A DNA stretch of 64,000 nucleotides from Coleofasciculaceae cyanobacterium (GTDB lineage Bacteria > Cyanobacteriota > Cyanobacteriia > Cyanobacteriales > Xenococcaceae). The stretch lies in contig DATNPK010000089.1 of the NCBI GenBank assembly GCA_036703275.1, forward strand, positions 62,001-126,000, given 5' to 3'. Shown here in pieces: positions 26,180 to 35,869 of the stretch. The notes under the pieces are model-generated. The model ran no database searches. It was not told the DNA's origin and saw only the letters and a list, made by a program, of their open reading frames with translations. A program made the translations under genes and the position numbers. Each line of letters opens with the position of its first letter. Position 1 is the first letter of the stretch.

Positions 26180-27829
26180 ATGTCATCTCACCATATATCT
26201 ATTTGGAGTCGCTCATCTAATAAACTGCGCCAAAGTGAAATTCGGCTAGAATGCTTCTGTCTTTCTGGTTTATCAATAGCAGCATTAGTTTTATTTTTAG
26301 TAAATTTGGCAAACTTACCTCTATTAGATCCAAACGAAGCAACGTTGGCGCAAGTTGCCAAAGAAATTTATCAAAGTACAGCAACGTTCAACTGGGTTTT
26401 TCCGACTTTATGGGGTGAGCCATATTTAGCTCAACCACCTCTGGTGCACAATTTAGTAGCGATCGCCTATAGTATTGGTGGTGTTAATGAATTTACAACT
26501 CGGTTTCCAGGCGCATTACTTGGCGCTGTCTCGGTTATCTTAATTTACAATATCGGGCGCGAAATTTTCATCGCTCGTATTCCTGCCTTGTTTTCGGCTT
26601 TGGTATATCTAACTTGCTTGCCTGTAGTGCGCTATAGTCGCTTAGCAACTTTAGATGGTCCCCTACTCTGCTTTGAGCTAGTGACAATTTGGGCTGTTTT
26701 GCGATCGCGTCGCGATGTGAGATGGGCTTTGGTTACAGGCATTGGTTTGAGCTTAATTAGCCTGACCAACGGGTTGTTTGGTTGTCAAATTTTGCTAATT
26801 AGTTTGCTGTTTCTGCTCTGGGATACCCCCAGATTGGTAACCTCAGCCTATTTTTGGACAGGTCTAATTTTAGGAGCTATTCCTGGAGTTGTCTGGTATG
26901 TCGCTCAATGGTTTCGTTATCACGAATTCAAAACTACGAAGGATTTAATCGAGCTGTTTTTAGCTCAGACTGTTTCGACGAGCGTGGAGCTGGGATTGCC
27001 TGTCGGATACAATTTACTACAGGGTCTGCAATATTTTTTGCCTTGGATCATAGTCGGGTTTACCAGTTTAACTGTAATTCAGCAAAATTTTCATTGGGGA
27101 TGGGGTAAACTACTAGCTGTATGGATCGGAGGATATTTGATCCTTGGGTTTTTAGTGATTCATCAAGACTTTTGGTTAGTGTTGCCTGTATATCCAGCCT
27201 TGGCGTTGGCAGCAGGAAGACAGCTGGATCAGATCGCTAATTTGCCCAGCTATGTTGCTTATCCTCGAAGTTGGATGTATGGATTTGCTCTGATGGCGGT
27301 TATGGCTGCATTGGCAGGGTTGAACTGGGGCATTCGTAACTACATTGATTTTTATTTGCCATTTGTTTGTGGCTCACTGAGCATTACTTTTGCTGCGACA
27401 GCGATTGTCATTGCCCAACAGGATAAGCAGTTTATTCCTTTACTATTTTGGGGACTTTTTATTTCATTTTTTTTACTGTTCATTTCTCCCCATTGGATTT
27501 GGGAGCTAAAGGCAGTAGAGTCGGTTAAACCGATCGCGGAACTAGTTAAACAGTATACTCCGCCTCAAGCAATAATTTATAGTTCAATGCCTTTAGAGCG
27601 ACCTAGCTTGGATTTTTATAGTGATCGCCAAATAGTTAATCAATCAATCGAGGAACTTAAACAGCACTGGCAAGAAAATGCCACTGTCTATTTGCTAGTT
27701 GATTCTCTAGCTTTGAAACAGCTCAATCTTCCGCAACAGGCGATCGCTAAAGACGCTCAGTTTGAATCTTTGGGCTGGATGCTAGCGATTAAAAAACCCA
27801 AATCTATTTTGGCTGGACAGCTCAGATAA
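26180..27829 (+). CDS. ArnT/PMT-like integral membrane glycosyltransferase
   Basis: The 549-residue protein has about eleven membrane helices and the N-terminal signature of this GT-C family (LPLLDPNEATLAQVAKEI), with the acidic pair in the first periplasmic loop, then LAQPPLVHN and FPGALLGAVSV. Members transfer a sugar from a polyprenyl phosphate donor to lipid or protein outside the membrane. The acceptor here is unknown. The soluble C-terminus (about 450-549) is normal for the family. Confidence 0.85.
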   Translation: MSSHHISIWSRSSNKLRQSEIRLECFCLSGLSIAALVLFLVNLANLPLLDPNEATLAQVAKEIYQSTATFNWVFPTLWGEPYLAQPPLVHNLVAIAYSIGGVNEFTTRFPGALLGAVSVILIYNIGREIFIARIPALFSALVYLTCLPVVRYSRLATLDGPLLCFELVTIWAVLRSRRDVRWALVTGIGLSLISLTNGLFGCQILLISLLFLLWDTPRLVTSAYFWTGLILGAIPGVVWYVAQWFRYHEFKTTKDLIELFLAQTVSTSVELGLPVGYNLLQGLQYFLPWIIVGFTSLTVIQQNFHWGWGKLLAVWIGGYLILGFLVIHQDFWLVLPVYPALALAAGRQLDQIANLPSYVAYPRSWMYGFALMAVMAALAGLNWGIRNYIDFYLPFVCGSLSITFAATAIVIAQQDKQFIPLLFWGLFISFFLLFISPHWIWELKAVESVKPIAELVKQYTPPQAIIYSSMPLERPSLDFYSDRQIVNQSIEELKQHWQENATVYLLVDSLALKQLNLPQQAIAKDAQFESLGWMLAIKKPKSILAGQLR

Positions 27830-27890
27830 TTTGATTTAGTTAACTAGCGCTCAGAGCAGGCTGCAATTATTAAATACGATTAATCACAAA

Positions 27891-27950
27891 ATAGAGGTTG
27901 AACGATCAATAACTTTGTATTCAATCGAACCCCTCTATCATTTTTATTTT
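27891..27950 (+). terminator. Probable Rho-independent terminator of the ArnT-like gene
   Basis: ATAGAGG (27891-27897) pairs with CCTCTAT (27932-27938), with further pairing inside (GTT/AAC). A T-rich tract (ATTTTTATTTT) follows on the plus strand. It lies about 60 bases after the stop codon. Confidence 0.6.
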
Positions 27951-28003
27951 ATCCAAACTGGCTAATATTTATTTTGCTAACTGTGACAAAATTTAATCAA
28001 GGC

Positions 28004-28390
28004 TTATTCTTCATCATCAACGCCAATTTGTCGCAAATGAATATGCTTTCTACCTAGAGTTATTTCAAACTCATCTCCTTGTTTCAAACTCATTTTTTTG
28101 GTGTATGCAGAACCAATCAATAAGTTTCCATTAGATTGAACGCTAATACGATAACTAGCGGAACGCCCACCTCTACCTTGTCCATTAGAAGTGCTATCTA
28201 ATTCAATTCCTTCTGCATCAATTAGTGCATTAAGGAACTTCATCATATTGACTCGCTCTACTCCGTTTTTGGTGACTGTATAATAGCCGCACTTTTTGGC
28301 TTTTTCCTCTTTTGAGAGATTGCCTAGCTCTTTAACTTTATCTATTAATGTCGGACCGACTAAAGGTTGTGGTTGGGTTGCTTTTGCCAT
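28004..28390 (-). CDS. cyAbrB-family transcriptional regulator
   Basis: The 128-residue protein matches cyanobacterial AbrB-like regulators. It has the family's N-terminal region (KEEKAKKCGYYTVTKNG and MKFLNALIDAEGIEL), and the AbrB DNA-binding fold is C-terminal here (NLLIGSAYTKKMSLKQGDEFEI). cyAbrB proteins bind DNA broadly and affect carbon/nitrogen balance genes. I cannot separate cyAbrB1 from cyAbrB2 with certainty; the KNG and GRGGRSASY segments lean towards cyAbrB2. Confidence 0.88.
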   Translation of the reverse strand: MAKATQPQPLVGPTLIDKVKELGNLSKEEKAKKCGYYTVTKNGVERVNMMKFLNALIDAEGIELDSTSNGQGRGGRSASYRISVQSNGNLLIGSAYTKKMSLKQGDEFEITLGRKHIHLRQIGVDDEE

Positions 28391-28648
28391 TAATTTGAAA
28401 CAACTAAAAAATTATTTGGTTTACAGTTTTGCACTTAGCTTAAAGTTAGATCGAGCTAAGTTTTTTGACTTTGCTATCTTGATATAAAACTATATTACAC
28501 TTATTGAGCATAATCAACTAAATTAAAATTTAATTAAAATTTCAGTTGAGCGATCTATATTATCACTGCCGAAAAATAATCTTTATAAGTTTGTCAAAAA
28601 ATAGCGAATTATTTACGTAAGTTTTACTTAAAATTAAGCAAAATAATA

Positions 28649-29092
28649 ATGAAGTTAACTACTCGTGGCCACTATAGTGTTAAGGCATTATTAGACCTTA
28701 GCTTACAGCCTGAATACCAACCAACATCTGTAAAAATGATTGCCCAAAGACAAGATTTACCTGCACCATATCTCGAAAAATTATTGATTGAAATGAGACG
28801 CGCTGGCATAGTCAAATCAGTCAGAGGAGCGAAAGGAGGCTATCAGCTAGCAGACAAACCAGAGCAAATTTCTCTAGGCAAAATTTTAGAAGCTGTAGGA
28901 GAAAGTATTGAACCTTTACCTAATCACTCTCCTGATAACAATTTAGCAGAAGATTGGGTCACTTTTAGTTTATGGCAAAGACTACATCAAAAACTCAAAG
29001 AGGCATTGTATAGTATTACCTTAGCTGATTTATATTATGATGCTCGCAGTTGGCAAGCTGCCCAAGGCGAAGAGAATAATTTTATTGTTTGA
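28649..29092 (+). CDS. Rrf2-family transcriptional regulator
   Basis: The 147-residue protein has the Rrf2 winged-helix domain: MKLTTRGHYSVKALLDLSL, IAQRQDLPAPYLEKLL and VRGAKGGYQLA. The region that carries three iron-sulfur-binding cysteines in IscR and NsrR contains none here (LPNHSPDNNLAEDWVTF), so it is unlikely to sense through an Fe-S cluster. It is followed directly by the broken GFA gene and cbiB on the same strand. Confidence 0.9.
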   Translation: MKLTTRGHYSVKALLDLSLQPEYQPTSVKMIAQRQDLPAPYLEKLLIEMRRAGIVKSVRGAKGGYQLADKPEQISLGKILEAVGESIEPLPNHSPDNNLAEDWVTFSLWQRLHQKLKEALYSITLADLYYDARSWQAAQGEENNFIV

Positions 29093-29100
29093 CCCAAATA

Positions 29101-29498
29101 ATGCTTATGATTGCTTCAACAAAATCTTTAATTTGTAACGGAGGTTGTCATTGTGGCGCAGTCCGTTTTCAAGTATTAGTCGATCGCTTTACGGTAGAAA
29201 ATTGTAATTGTTCAAATTGTCGTAAAAAAGGTTTTTTGCATTTAATTGTCCCACCAGAAAATTTTACTCTATTAAAAGACAAGATATCTTGACGAACTAT
29301 ACTTTTAACACTAACTTAGCTCAGTATACTTTTTGCTCAATTTGTGGCATCCATGTTTTTTATCGTCCTCGCTCTCATCCCAAGATGATCGATGTTAATT
29401 TTCGCTGCTTAGATGAAAACATAATCGATAAATTTACAATTCGACCTTTCGACGGACAAAACTGGGAAGACAATGTCGCTCAAATTCGAGATGAATGA
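29101..29498 (+). pseudogene. GFA/CENP-V family zinc protein, frameshifted
   Basis: The first frame gives GGCHCGAVRFQVL, NCNCSNCRKKGFLHLIVPPENF and then stops at 29290-29292. A second frame from about 29283 continues with LTNYTFNTNLAQYTFCSICGIHVFY and RSHPKMIDVNFRCLDE. Together they make one complete GFA domain of about 130 residues with all expected zinc cysteines. A single-base change near the AAAAG tract around 29270-29283 explains the break. The family is linked to glutathione-dependent formaldehyde handling, often loosely. I take ATG 29101 as start rather than the overlapping TTG at 29089. Confidence 0.75.
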
Positions 29499-30504
29499 TC
29501 CTGCACACTTCATTTTTTCTGCCTTATCGTTTCAATCGGGCTTAATTTTACTATTAGCAGCTATCGCAGATTATCTAATTGGCGATCCTTGGGGATGGCT
29601 TCACCCAGTACAGATTATGGGTTGGCTAATTCAAAATTATACTAACCTAGCGCTAAAAATTTGTCCTCTAGGTTGGCAACGTCGTTTTGCAGGCGTGCTG
29701 TTGGGCTTATTACTAATTACTGGTAGTGGATTTTCAGGCTGGTTAATCGTGCAGGGTTGCTACCAGGTTCATCCTGGGCTAGGGTTCATCCTGGAAATAG
29801 TTATCCTCGCCAGTTGCTTTGCTGGAAAGAGTTTGCGAATTGCAGTGCAGCATGTTTTAGAGTCGTTACAGGTTAATGATTTGGCAACAGCGCGATCGCG
29901 TCTGAGTTTATATGTGGGGCGAGATACCGAAAATCTATCTCAACCAGAAATACTTAGGGCATTATTAGAGACAGTGGCAGAAAATGCCGTGGATGGAGTC
30001 ACTGCACCGCTTTTTTGGGCTATTATCGGCTCTTTTACCACTATAGGTGCTGTTCCTGTGGCATTAGCCTATAAAGCTGCTAGCACCTTGGATTCAATGG
30101 TGGGTTATCTCCGCGATCCCTATTTTGATTTGGGTTGGTTTAGCGCGCAGCTAGAAGACCGTTTGACCTGGATTCCCTGTCGTTTGACAGTACTTACACT
30201 CAGCCTTTTTTCGGGTAAACCCGCACAGGTATGGGCAATATGTCGCCGTGATGGAGTTAAAGATCCTAGTCCCAACTCAGGCTGGAGTGAGGCTGCCTAT
30301 GCGGGAATTTTAGGAATACAGTTGGGAGGAAAAAATACTTATCGGGGAGTAGTGAAGGAAAAACCCCTGTTAGGAGACGCGATGGCAACAATTTCTCTAG
30401 CCAAGATCGATCGCGCTTTAAACTTGACTCGTTATTGTTTTTTAACTTGGTTGGCGATCGCTTTATTGATTCACGGACAATTTTTACTGTTTGCTGGGAT
30501 TTAA
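29491..30504 (+). CDS. cbiB: Adenosylcobinamide-phosphate synthase (CbiB/CobD)
   Basis: The protein of about 337 residues has the family signature DYLIGDPWGWLHPVQIMGWLI near its start, several membrane helices, and the conserved ENAVDGVTAPLFWAIIG, YKAASTLDSMVGY and DPSPNSGWSEAAYAG. It attaches the aminopropanol arm to adenosylcobyric acid in cobalamin or pseudocobalamin synthesis at the membrane. I choose the ATG at 29491, which overlaps the GFA stop by eight bases; an ATG at 29473 is also possible. No cobalamin riboswitch is seen upstream. Confidence 0.92.
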   Translation: MNDPAHFIFSALSFQSGLILLLAAIADYLIGDPWGWLHPVQIMGWLIQNYTNLALKICPLGWQRRFAGVLLGLLLITGSGFSGWLIVQGCYQVHPGLGFILEIVILASCFAGKSLRIAVQHVLESLQVNDLATARSRLSLYVGRDTENLSQPEILRALLETVAENAVDGVTAPLFWAIIGSFTTIGAVPVALAYKAASTLDSMVGYLRDPYFDLGWFSAQLEDRLTWIPCRLTVLTLSLFSGKPAQVWAICRRDGVKDPSPNSGWSEAAYAGILGIQLGGKNTYRGVVKEKPLLGDAMATISLAKIDRALNLTRYCFLTWLAIALLIHGQFLLFAGI

Positions 30505-31380
30505 ATTTGACCTTAAGTCAATCAGGCAACAAAAGTCGAGCGCTCGTTTTTAAATAACCTGGTTATTTGGTAGCAACTAATACATATTTTCTACCCAAGG
30601 AAAAATTAGAGCGTTATACTATTTCTGATCGATAAAATCACCCTCAACTCACACTGTTTCTGTGTTTTAGCTATGACCAACAGCTAGGGATAATTTATGC
30701 CACCAACAAAGTAAACTTAGTCATACACTTTATGACTTATATTCTTGTACTGATATTTAATAATCAATTTCGTACCAGTTGTTTTAGGTATGTAAATAAA
30801 GTCAAATCAAACTTGTCTGAGAATAGTTTTTTGGACAGAACATGCGCTATGGCTCAAGAGCCGCAGTTTGTATAATCGCGGTAATCAGATTTATATCTAA
30901 TATTTATCAGCCCTAGATTCCAATATTACTGGCTAACTTAAGCAGAATTAGTTTTTGCTCAAAACGTAGCGAAAATAGCAATAAACCAGATAAATGTTAC
31001 ACAAACAACAATACTAGTAATATTTGTCTGTTAAAAAATAAGCTGTAGTCTTACTGCTGCTTAAATATAGTTGTGTTTCCTCTCAATGTTTACCAATTCT
31101 TGACTACATCTTCAAACAAACTTCACATAAATTAAGTGATCTTGCTCATGCAAAACAAAAGATAAATCGTGCAGGATGATATCAAGTAGATGGTTATCAG
31201 CCAGTAACCTAATTGTTCTTGAATGCAATTTAAACTATTGTCCAAAATTTGGGAGTGTTGCTTGATTAGCTCGGATTTAACCAGCATCAAACTAACTATT
31301 TCGACATATATAGATAGAGACAATTATCAAACTAACCAATTTCTACCGTAAGCAAAACTATTGGAGTTGAGGAGTCAGCT
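30505..31380. other. Long AT-rich intergenic region
   Basis: About 875 bases without a supportable gene. AAATAACC and GGTTATTT (30552-30568) form a near-perfect hairpin soon after cbiB. GGCTC and GAGCC form another short one near 30855. A 63-codon reverse reading frame at 31132-31323 has no family features. The right end should carry the promoter of the gene at 31381. Confidence 0.35.
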
Positions 31381-31737
31381 ATGAATTTAGTACAACATAC
31401 ATTCGAGACTTTACACTTGAGTGCCTGGATCGAGCGACAACAACGACAATTACTTTCGTTCCGAATCAAAAAGAGCAAAATTGATTTGCTTTCCCCGCTA
31501 CGCAAATGCTTAGATGGAATTGAGATCGACAACAGTGCTTTTGCTCATCGCATTTGCCGCTTAATTCCCAGTCAGTGTCCCTTTGAACGTGAGATTAGGT
31601 TATTGAATCTGACTATCTTAAAGATTCCTCCTATGTGTAAACTCAACCCTCTTTACAATGAAATAATTGCCTTGCGTTTTCGGGCAATTTGTTATTTAGC
31701 TGATACGTGTGGAGAAGATATTAGCGTCTATTGTTGA
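31381..31737 (+). CDS. Mo-dependent nitrogenase C-terminal-domain-type protein
   Basis: The 118-residue protein ends LKIPPMCKLNPLYNEIIALRFRAICYLADTCGEDISVYC in outline, the pattern of the cyanobacterial family named Mo-dependent nitrogenase C-terminus. The N-terminal half (LSAWIERQQRQLLSFRIKKS) is basic. The family name comes from a fusion; free-standing members occur in cyanobacteria that do not fix nitrogen and their role is unknown. No nif genes are nearby. It is followed by the TIR-like protein on the same strand. Confidence 0.8.
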   Translation: MNLVQHTFETLHLSAWIERQQRQLLSFRIKKSKIDLLSPLRKCLDGIEIDNSAFAHRICRLIPSQCPFEREIRLLNLTILKIPPMCKLNPLYNEIIALRFRAICYLADTCGEDISVYC

Positions 31738-31782
31738 GATGGATTAGAATATTAATCATCTTTTTCTCGTGAACCGACAATC

Positions 31783-32550
31783 GTGGCAATAATTGCGCTC
31801 AAAGCCTGGTATTTAGAACAATACGAACCAATCAAAAAAGTAATCCAGCAGCCTTGCTCCCTGCGCTTGAGCAGAAACAGCCTGCTAAAAACAGGCTTGA
31901 GGGCAGATTTTTTAGACGATCGCCTGGAAGTAGAAGGTTCAGACTGGTTTCAACTGTATTTGTCAGGTAAAACGGTCGAGTTTTATATTCAAGGAAGCGG
32001 TACTTATTTAGTTTCCAATATTGATTTAGTTTCTCAGGAAATTTATTTTACCAAATGTACCAGCATTTCTGGGTTAGAACCAACAATCTACTATAGTCCT
32101 CAGCGTTACCACCAGGCTGCTAATGAAGCTATAACTTCAGCATTGACCGCAATTATTGACGATTTAGCAGCGCGATCGCGCATTCCGCTGACTTTGGAGA
32201 TTACCCCCCGCAGTTCAGGCTCTCCTTTGCGTTTAAGTAATAGTCAGTTTAGAAAGATCGGTAAAAGCTTGTTGTTAATAGCTGATGTAACTCCTGTCAG
32301 CAGTATTTCTGGAGCAGATCGCTCAGAGCTATTGCTAGACTCTAATGTATGTGTAGAACTAGGCTATGGTATCCAAACTAAAGATCATGGTCAAATTTTA
32401 CTGCTGAATATGGAACGCTCTGACTTAACAGGAGTAATTCCTTTTGATATGGCTGGATATAAGCAGCTGAGCTTTACCAATAAATCGCAATTAGCCAAGA
32501 GCTTACCGAAGCTACTCGAAACCTTACTCCAAAGATACAGTTTATTTTAA
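31783..32550 (+). CDS. Conserved cyanobacterial protein with TIR-like nucleotide-binding C-terminal domain
   Basis: The 255-residue protein starts at a GTG, 45 bases after the previous stop. The N-terminal half (ALKAWYLEQYEPI, DWFQLYLSGKTVEFYIQGSG) has no motif I can name. The C-terminal half (about residues 150-250) reads SLLLIADVTPV, then SNVCVELGYGIQTKDHGQILLL and GVIPFDMAGYKQLSF. That matches the pattern of TIR-like or deoxyribosyltransferase-like domains: Asp after the second strand, NVxxELGYA, then PFD. Such domains bind or cleave nucleotides such as NAD. Function here is unproven. Confidence 0.7.
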   Translation: MAIIALKAWYLEQYEPIKKVIQQPCSLRLSRNSLLKTGLRADFLDDRLEVEGSDWFQLYLSGKTVEFYIQGSGTYLVSNIDLVSQEIYFTKCTSISGLEPTIYYSPQRYHQAANEAITSALTAIIDDLAARSRIPLTLEITPRSSGSPLRLSNSQFRKIGKSLLLIADVTPVSSISGADRSELLLDSNVCVELGYGIQTKDHGQILLLNMERSDLTGVIPFDMAGYKQLSFTNKSQLAKSLPKLLETLLQRYSLF

Positions 32551-32703
32551 GCAGAATTCAAGATAATCTGTGACTAAGCTAAATTCCAGGCAAGAATACA
32601 CAGTGAATAGGTTAAACTTTAATTGAGAACTATTCCTATAAGCTCATAGTTCAAACCTGCCACAACAGCTAAAAATTAATTTTGGCTGCTATCAAAACAT
32701 AAG

Positions 32704-33870
32704 ATGAATCAGTCAGTAATTCTTCAGCTCAAAAACATTACCAAGACATATCCTCATCGAGCAGTATCTGCTATAGAGAGTCGTCATACGGTAGTTTTAG
32801 ATGATGTTAGTCTGACTTTGAACCACGGAGAATTATTGAGCCTATTAGGGCCTTCAGGATGCGGTAAAACTACCCTATTGAGAATAGTTGCAGGATTTGA
32901 GTCCATATCTCAAGGAACAGTATCGATCGCCGGAAAAGTAGTCTGTACTAACTGTGAATCTTTGGCAGCGGAAAAGCGCAACACAGGAATGGTATTCCAG
33001 GACTATGCCTTATTTCCTCATTTAACCGTGGCAGAAAATATTGCTTTTGGTTTAAAAAATCAGCACAAAAACCAAGGTAAGAGTAGATTTTTTCAGAAAA
33101 AGTCTCAGGCTCAGATCGAAGAAAGAGTGAGAGAAGTTTTAGAATTAGTTGGACTACGTGCTTTGCAAAAACGTTATCCTCATCAGCTTTCAGGGGGTCA
33201 GCAACAACGAATTTCCCTGGCTAGAGCCTTAGCACCTCAACCAGCTTTAATTTTACTAGATGAACCCTTGAGTAACTTAGATGTTCAGGTACGACATCGT
33301 TTAAGAGTAGAAATTCGTTCGATTATTAAAGCAGCAGGTATCTCAGCCATCTTTGTGACTCACGATCGCGAAGAAGCCCTAGCTATCTCTGATAAAATTG
33401 CCGTAATGCGTCAGGGAAAGATCGAACAGGTAGGGGCACCAGAAGATGTGTATCTTAATCCTGCATCCCGCTTTGTGGCGGAATTTGTGACCCAAGCTAA
33501 TTTCTTACCCGCTACCAAAAAAGGACAGACTTGGCTCACCGAAATTGGTGAAATAGCCCTATCTCAACCAAAGCTGGGCGATCGCAATTATGCCGAGGCA
33601 GAAATTGGCGACTTGATGCTGCGTCCGGAAGATATTACCTTAATTCCCGATCCCGAATCGCAGATAGTGGTTTGCGAAAGGCAGTTTTTGGGTAGAGAAT
33701 ATTATTATTGTGTGTCAACGGCTTCAGGAAAAAGAATTTATGCTCGTACTAATTTAGATCTGGCGCTCGCGCTAGAAACCAAAGTTAGTCTGTCGTTGAA
33801 TCTAACTTCTGCTCGAATATTTCCTAAATTTGATGGCATAGAAAAACGTTTAGCTTCAGTATCGTTCTAA
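32704..33870 (+). CDS. ABC transporter ATP-binding protein, ferric/sulfate/spermidine type (FutC-like)
   Basis: The 388-residue protein has Walker [10 protein letters not shown], signature [15 protein letters not shown], Walker [13 protein letters not shown] and the switch histidine in FVTHDREE, followed by a C-terminal TOBE-like domain ([12 protein letters not shown]). Q-loop [21 protein letters not shown] is typical of importers for iron(III), sulfate or polyamines. The length and TOBE fit FutC/FbpC. No permease or binding protein is adjacent, so it must pair with components encoded elsewhere. Confidence 0.88.
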   Translation: MNQSVILQLKNITKTYPHRAVSAIESRHTVVLDDVSLTLNHGELLSLLGPSGCGKTTLLRIVAGFESISQGTVSIAGKVVCTNCESLAAEKRNTGMVFQDYALFPHLTVAENIAFGLKNQHKNQGKSRFFQKKSQAQIEERVREVLELVGLRALQKRYPHQLSGGQQQRISLARALAPQPALILLDEPLSNLDVQVRHRLRVEIRSIIKAAGISAIFVTHDREEALAISDKIAVMRQGKIEQVGAPEDVYLNPASRFVAEFVTQANFLPATKKGQTWLTEIGEIALSQPKLGDRNYAEAEIGDLMLRPEDITLIPDPESQIVVCERQFLGREYYYCVSTASGKRIYARTNLDLALALETKVSLSLNLTSARIFPKFDGIEKRLASVSF

Positions 33871-33985
33871 ATTATTAGCAATATAGTCATTCTAAATAGA
33901 AACATGAATCACAAAAGCACGGAAATTAATGGGAATGACTATAGTTTTACATTTAGGCGATCGAATTTATTAATTGATAACCAGC

Positions 33986-35869
33986 TTAAGCGTCAATAAC
34001 TATCGAACTAACGGGTTTAGCACAACAGGTTAAAACTTGTCCTGGTTCTAAACCGCCTAAAGCATCATAATCTTCTTCATAAGTTACTTCTCCTTTTAAA
34101 ACTTTAGCTACGCAAGTGCCGCAAGTACCAGCACGACAGCTATTTTCAATTTCAATTTCTGCTTTCTCTGCTGTATCCAAAATATATTCATTCTCAGCGC
34201 AAGCTGCTTCTTTCCATGAGTTAGCAAAAAATACTTTGGTTGCCGTAGTAGAACTGGCTGATGATTTTTCAGGCTTGGCTTGAGGAGCTTCTACTACAGT
34301 TTGAGGTTGTTCGATAACCACACCATCTTTTAGTTTGGCGTTAAACTTCTCAATTAATAAGCTCCGCAATGTGGCTTTAAGATCGTCAACAGCAACACCC
34401 TTGTCAATTACAGTTCCCAACTCAGCATCTTTGCCAACTTTACCTCCAGCAAAGATTTTTGCTCCTTCTACCGCTTTACCGTCTTTACGCACTTTAGTAC
34501 CCATCAAGCCAATATCTCCCGCCTGGGGTTGTCCGCAAGAGTTGGGGCAGCCTGTCCAATGAAGACGTACGCGGTTAGGGATATCTAATTCTTGGTCTAG
34601 TTCTTGAGCTAATTTCAAAGCTCTTTGTTTAGTTTCAATTAAAGCAAAATTGCAATACCGCGCCCCCGTACAGGAAATAACCGAGCGAGTTAAAGTACTG
34701 GGATTAATGGTAAATTGCTCTAGCAAAGGTTCACTGAGAAAAGTTGAGATATTTTCCTTAGCAATATGGGGAATAATCACGTTTTGCTCGACTGTCAAAC
34801 GAATTTCACCATTACCATATACCTCGGCTAATCTAGCTAGCTCAAACATCGGTTCTGCTGCCAAACGTCCCATAGGAACGTGCAAACCAACATAGCTATA
34901 TCCTGATTGCTTTTGAGGGTGTACTCCTAAATGATCTTTTTTATCCTGAGTAATTTCGTCTTCAAGCGCGGCATCAGCTAGAGCTTTACCTAGTTCTTGT
35001 TCTATTTCTTGACGAAATTTTTCTACCCCCCAAGTCTCAATCAGCCACATCATACGCGCCTTGGGGCGACTAGCTCTTAAACCTTCTTTCCCACCATTTT
35101 CAGTATAGACGGTTAAAATAGCGCGGCACATCTCTACTACATCTTCATCATTAGCGCGAACCCAAACCCCTAATGGAATAGACTCGGCGCAGCGTTGAGC
35201 TGATAAATATCCTCCTACTAAAACATTGAAACCTAATTCGCCGTCTTTATAAGCAGGAATAAAAGCGAGGTCGTTTAATTCAGCATGAATTGAATTATCT
35301 CTAGCACCCTCGATCGCAATATTAAATTTGCGCGGTAGATTACTAAAAGAATAGTTACCTTCACCATTATTAGTAATCATATCCTGTACCTTCTGCATCA
35401 TCACGCGAGTGTCGATCAACTCATCGGGATCGATACCCGCCACTGGAGAACCTGTTAGATTGCGTACATTGTCCATTCCAGATTGAATACTGGTTAAGCC
35501 TACTTCTTTGAATTTACGGAAAATATCAGGAGTGTCTTCTAAACGGATACCCCGCAGTTGAATGTTTTGCCGAGTGGTAACATCAGCCGTACCGTCTTCT
35601 CCATAGCGTTCTATAGCACTTGCTAATACCCGCATTTGTTCGCTACTGACTACACCGTTCGGAACTCGCATCCGCAGCATAAATTGTCCAGGAGTCACAG
35701 GACGATAAAAGATACCTAACCATTTAAGACGTGTTTCTAAATCTATTTGATCGACAGCTTCCCAACCGATCTGAGCAAAATGTTCTAGCTCATTTTTAAC
35801 ATCTAGACCATCTTTGGCTGCTTTAACTTTTTCCACTTTATTGAGTTTAATTTCGGCTTTAATAGTCAT
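33986..35869 (-). CDS. nirA: Ferredoxin-nitrite reductase with C-terminal [2Fe-2S] ferredoxin domain
   Basis: The 627-residue protein is a siroheme [4Fe-4S] reductase with two ferredoxin-like repeats. The cofactor cysteines are in CTGARYC and TGCPNSCGQPQ. After about residue 510 comes a linker and a plant-type ferredoxin domain (CRAGTCGTC and a distal cysteine in VLTCCAKP). It reduces nitrite to ammonium with electrons from photosystem I. A fused ferredoxin on NirA is known from some filamentous cyanobacteria and could speed electron delivery. The gene is convergent with the FutC-like gene. Confidence 0.92.
   Translation of the reverse strand: MTIKAEIKLNKVEKVKAAKDGLDVKNELEHFAQIGWEAVDQIDLETRLKWLGIFYRPVTPGQFMLRMRVPNGVVSSEQMRVLASAIERYGEDGTADVTTRQNIQLRGIRLEDTPDIFRKFKEVGLTSIQSGMDNVRNLTGSPVAGIDPDELIDTRVMMQKVQDMITNNGEGNYSFSNLPRKFNIAIEGARDNSIHAELNDLAFIPAYKDGELGFNVLVGGYLSAQRCAESIPLGVWVRANDEDVVEMCRAILTVYTENGGKEGLRASRPKARMMWLIETWGVEKFRQEIEQELGKALADAALEDEITQDKKDHLGVHPQKQSGYSYVGLHVPMGRLAAEPMFELARLAEVYGNGEIRLTVEQNVIIPHIAKENISTFLSEPLLEQFTINPSTLTRSVISCTGARYCNFALIETKQRALKLAQELDQELDIPNRVRLHWTGCPNSCGQPQAGDIGLMGTKVRKDGKAVEGAKIFAGGKVGKDAELGTVIDKGVAVDDLKATLRSLLIEKFNAKLKDGVVIEQPQTVVEAPQAKPEKSSASSTTATKVFFANSWKEAACAENEYILDTAEKAEIEIENSCRAGTCGTCVAKVLKGEVTYEEDYDALGGLEPGQVLTCCAKPVSSIVIDA

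Noticed and set aside
31132-31323. A 63-codon reverse frame in the long gap after cbiB
   Set aside because: Hydrophobic, AT-driven composition, no ribosome-binding site and no recognisable motif.
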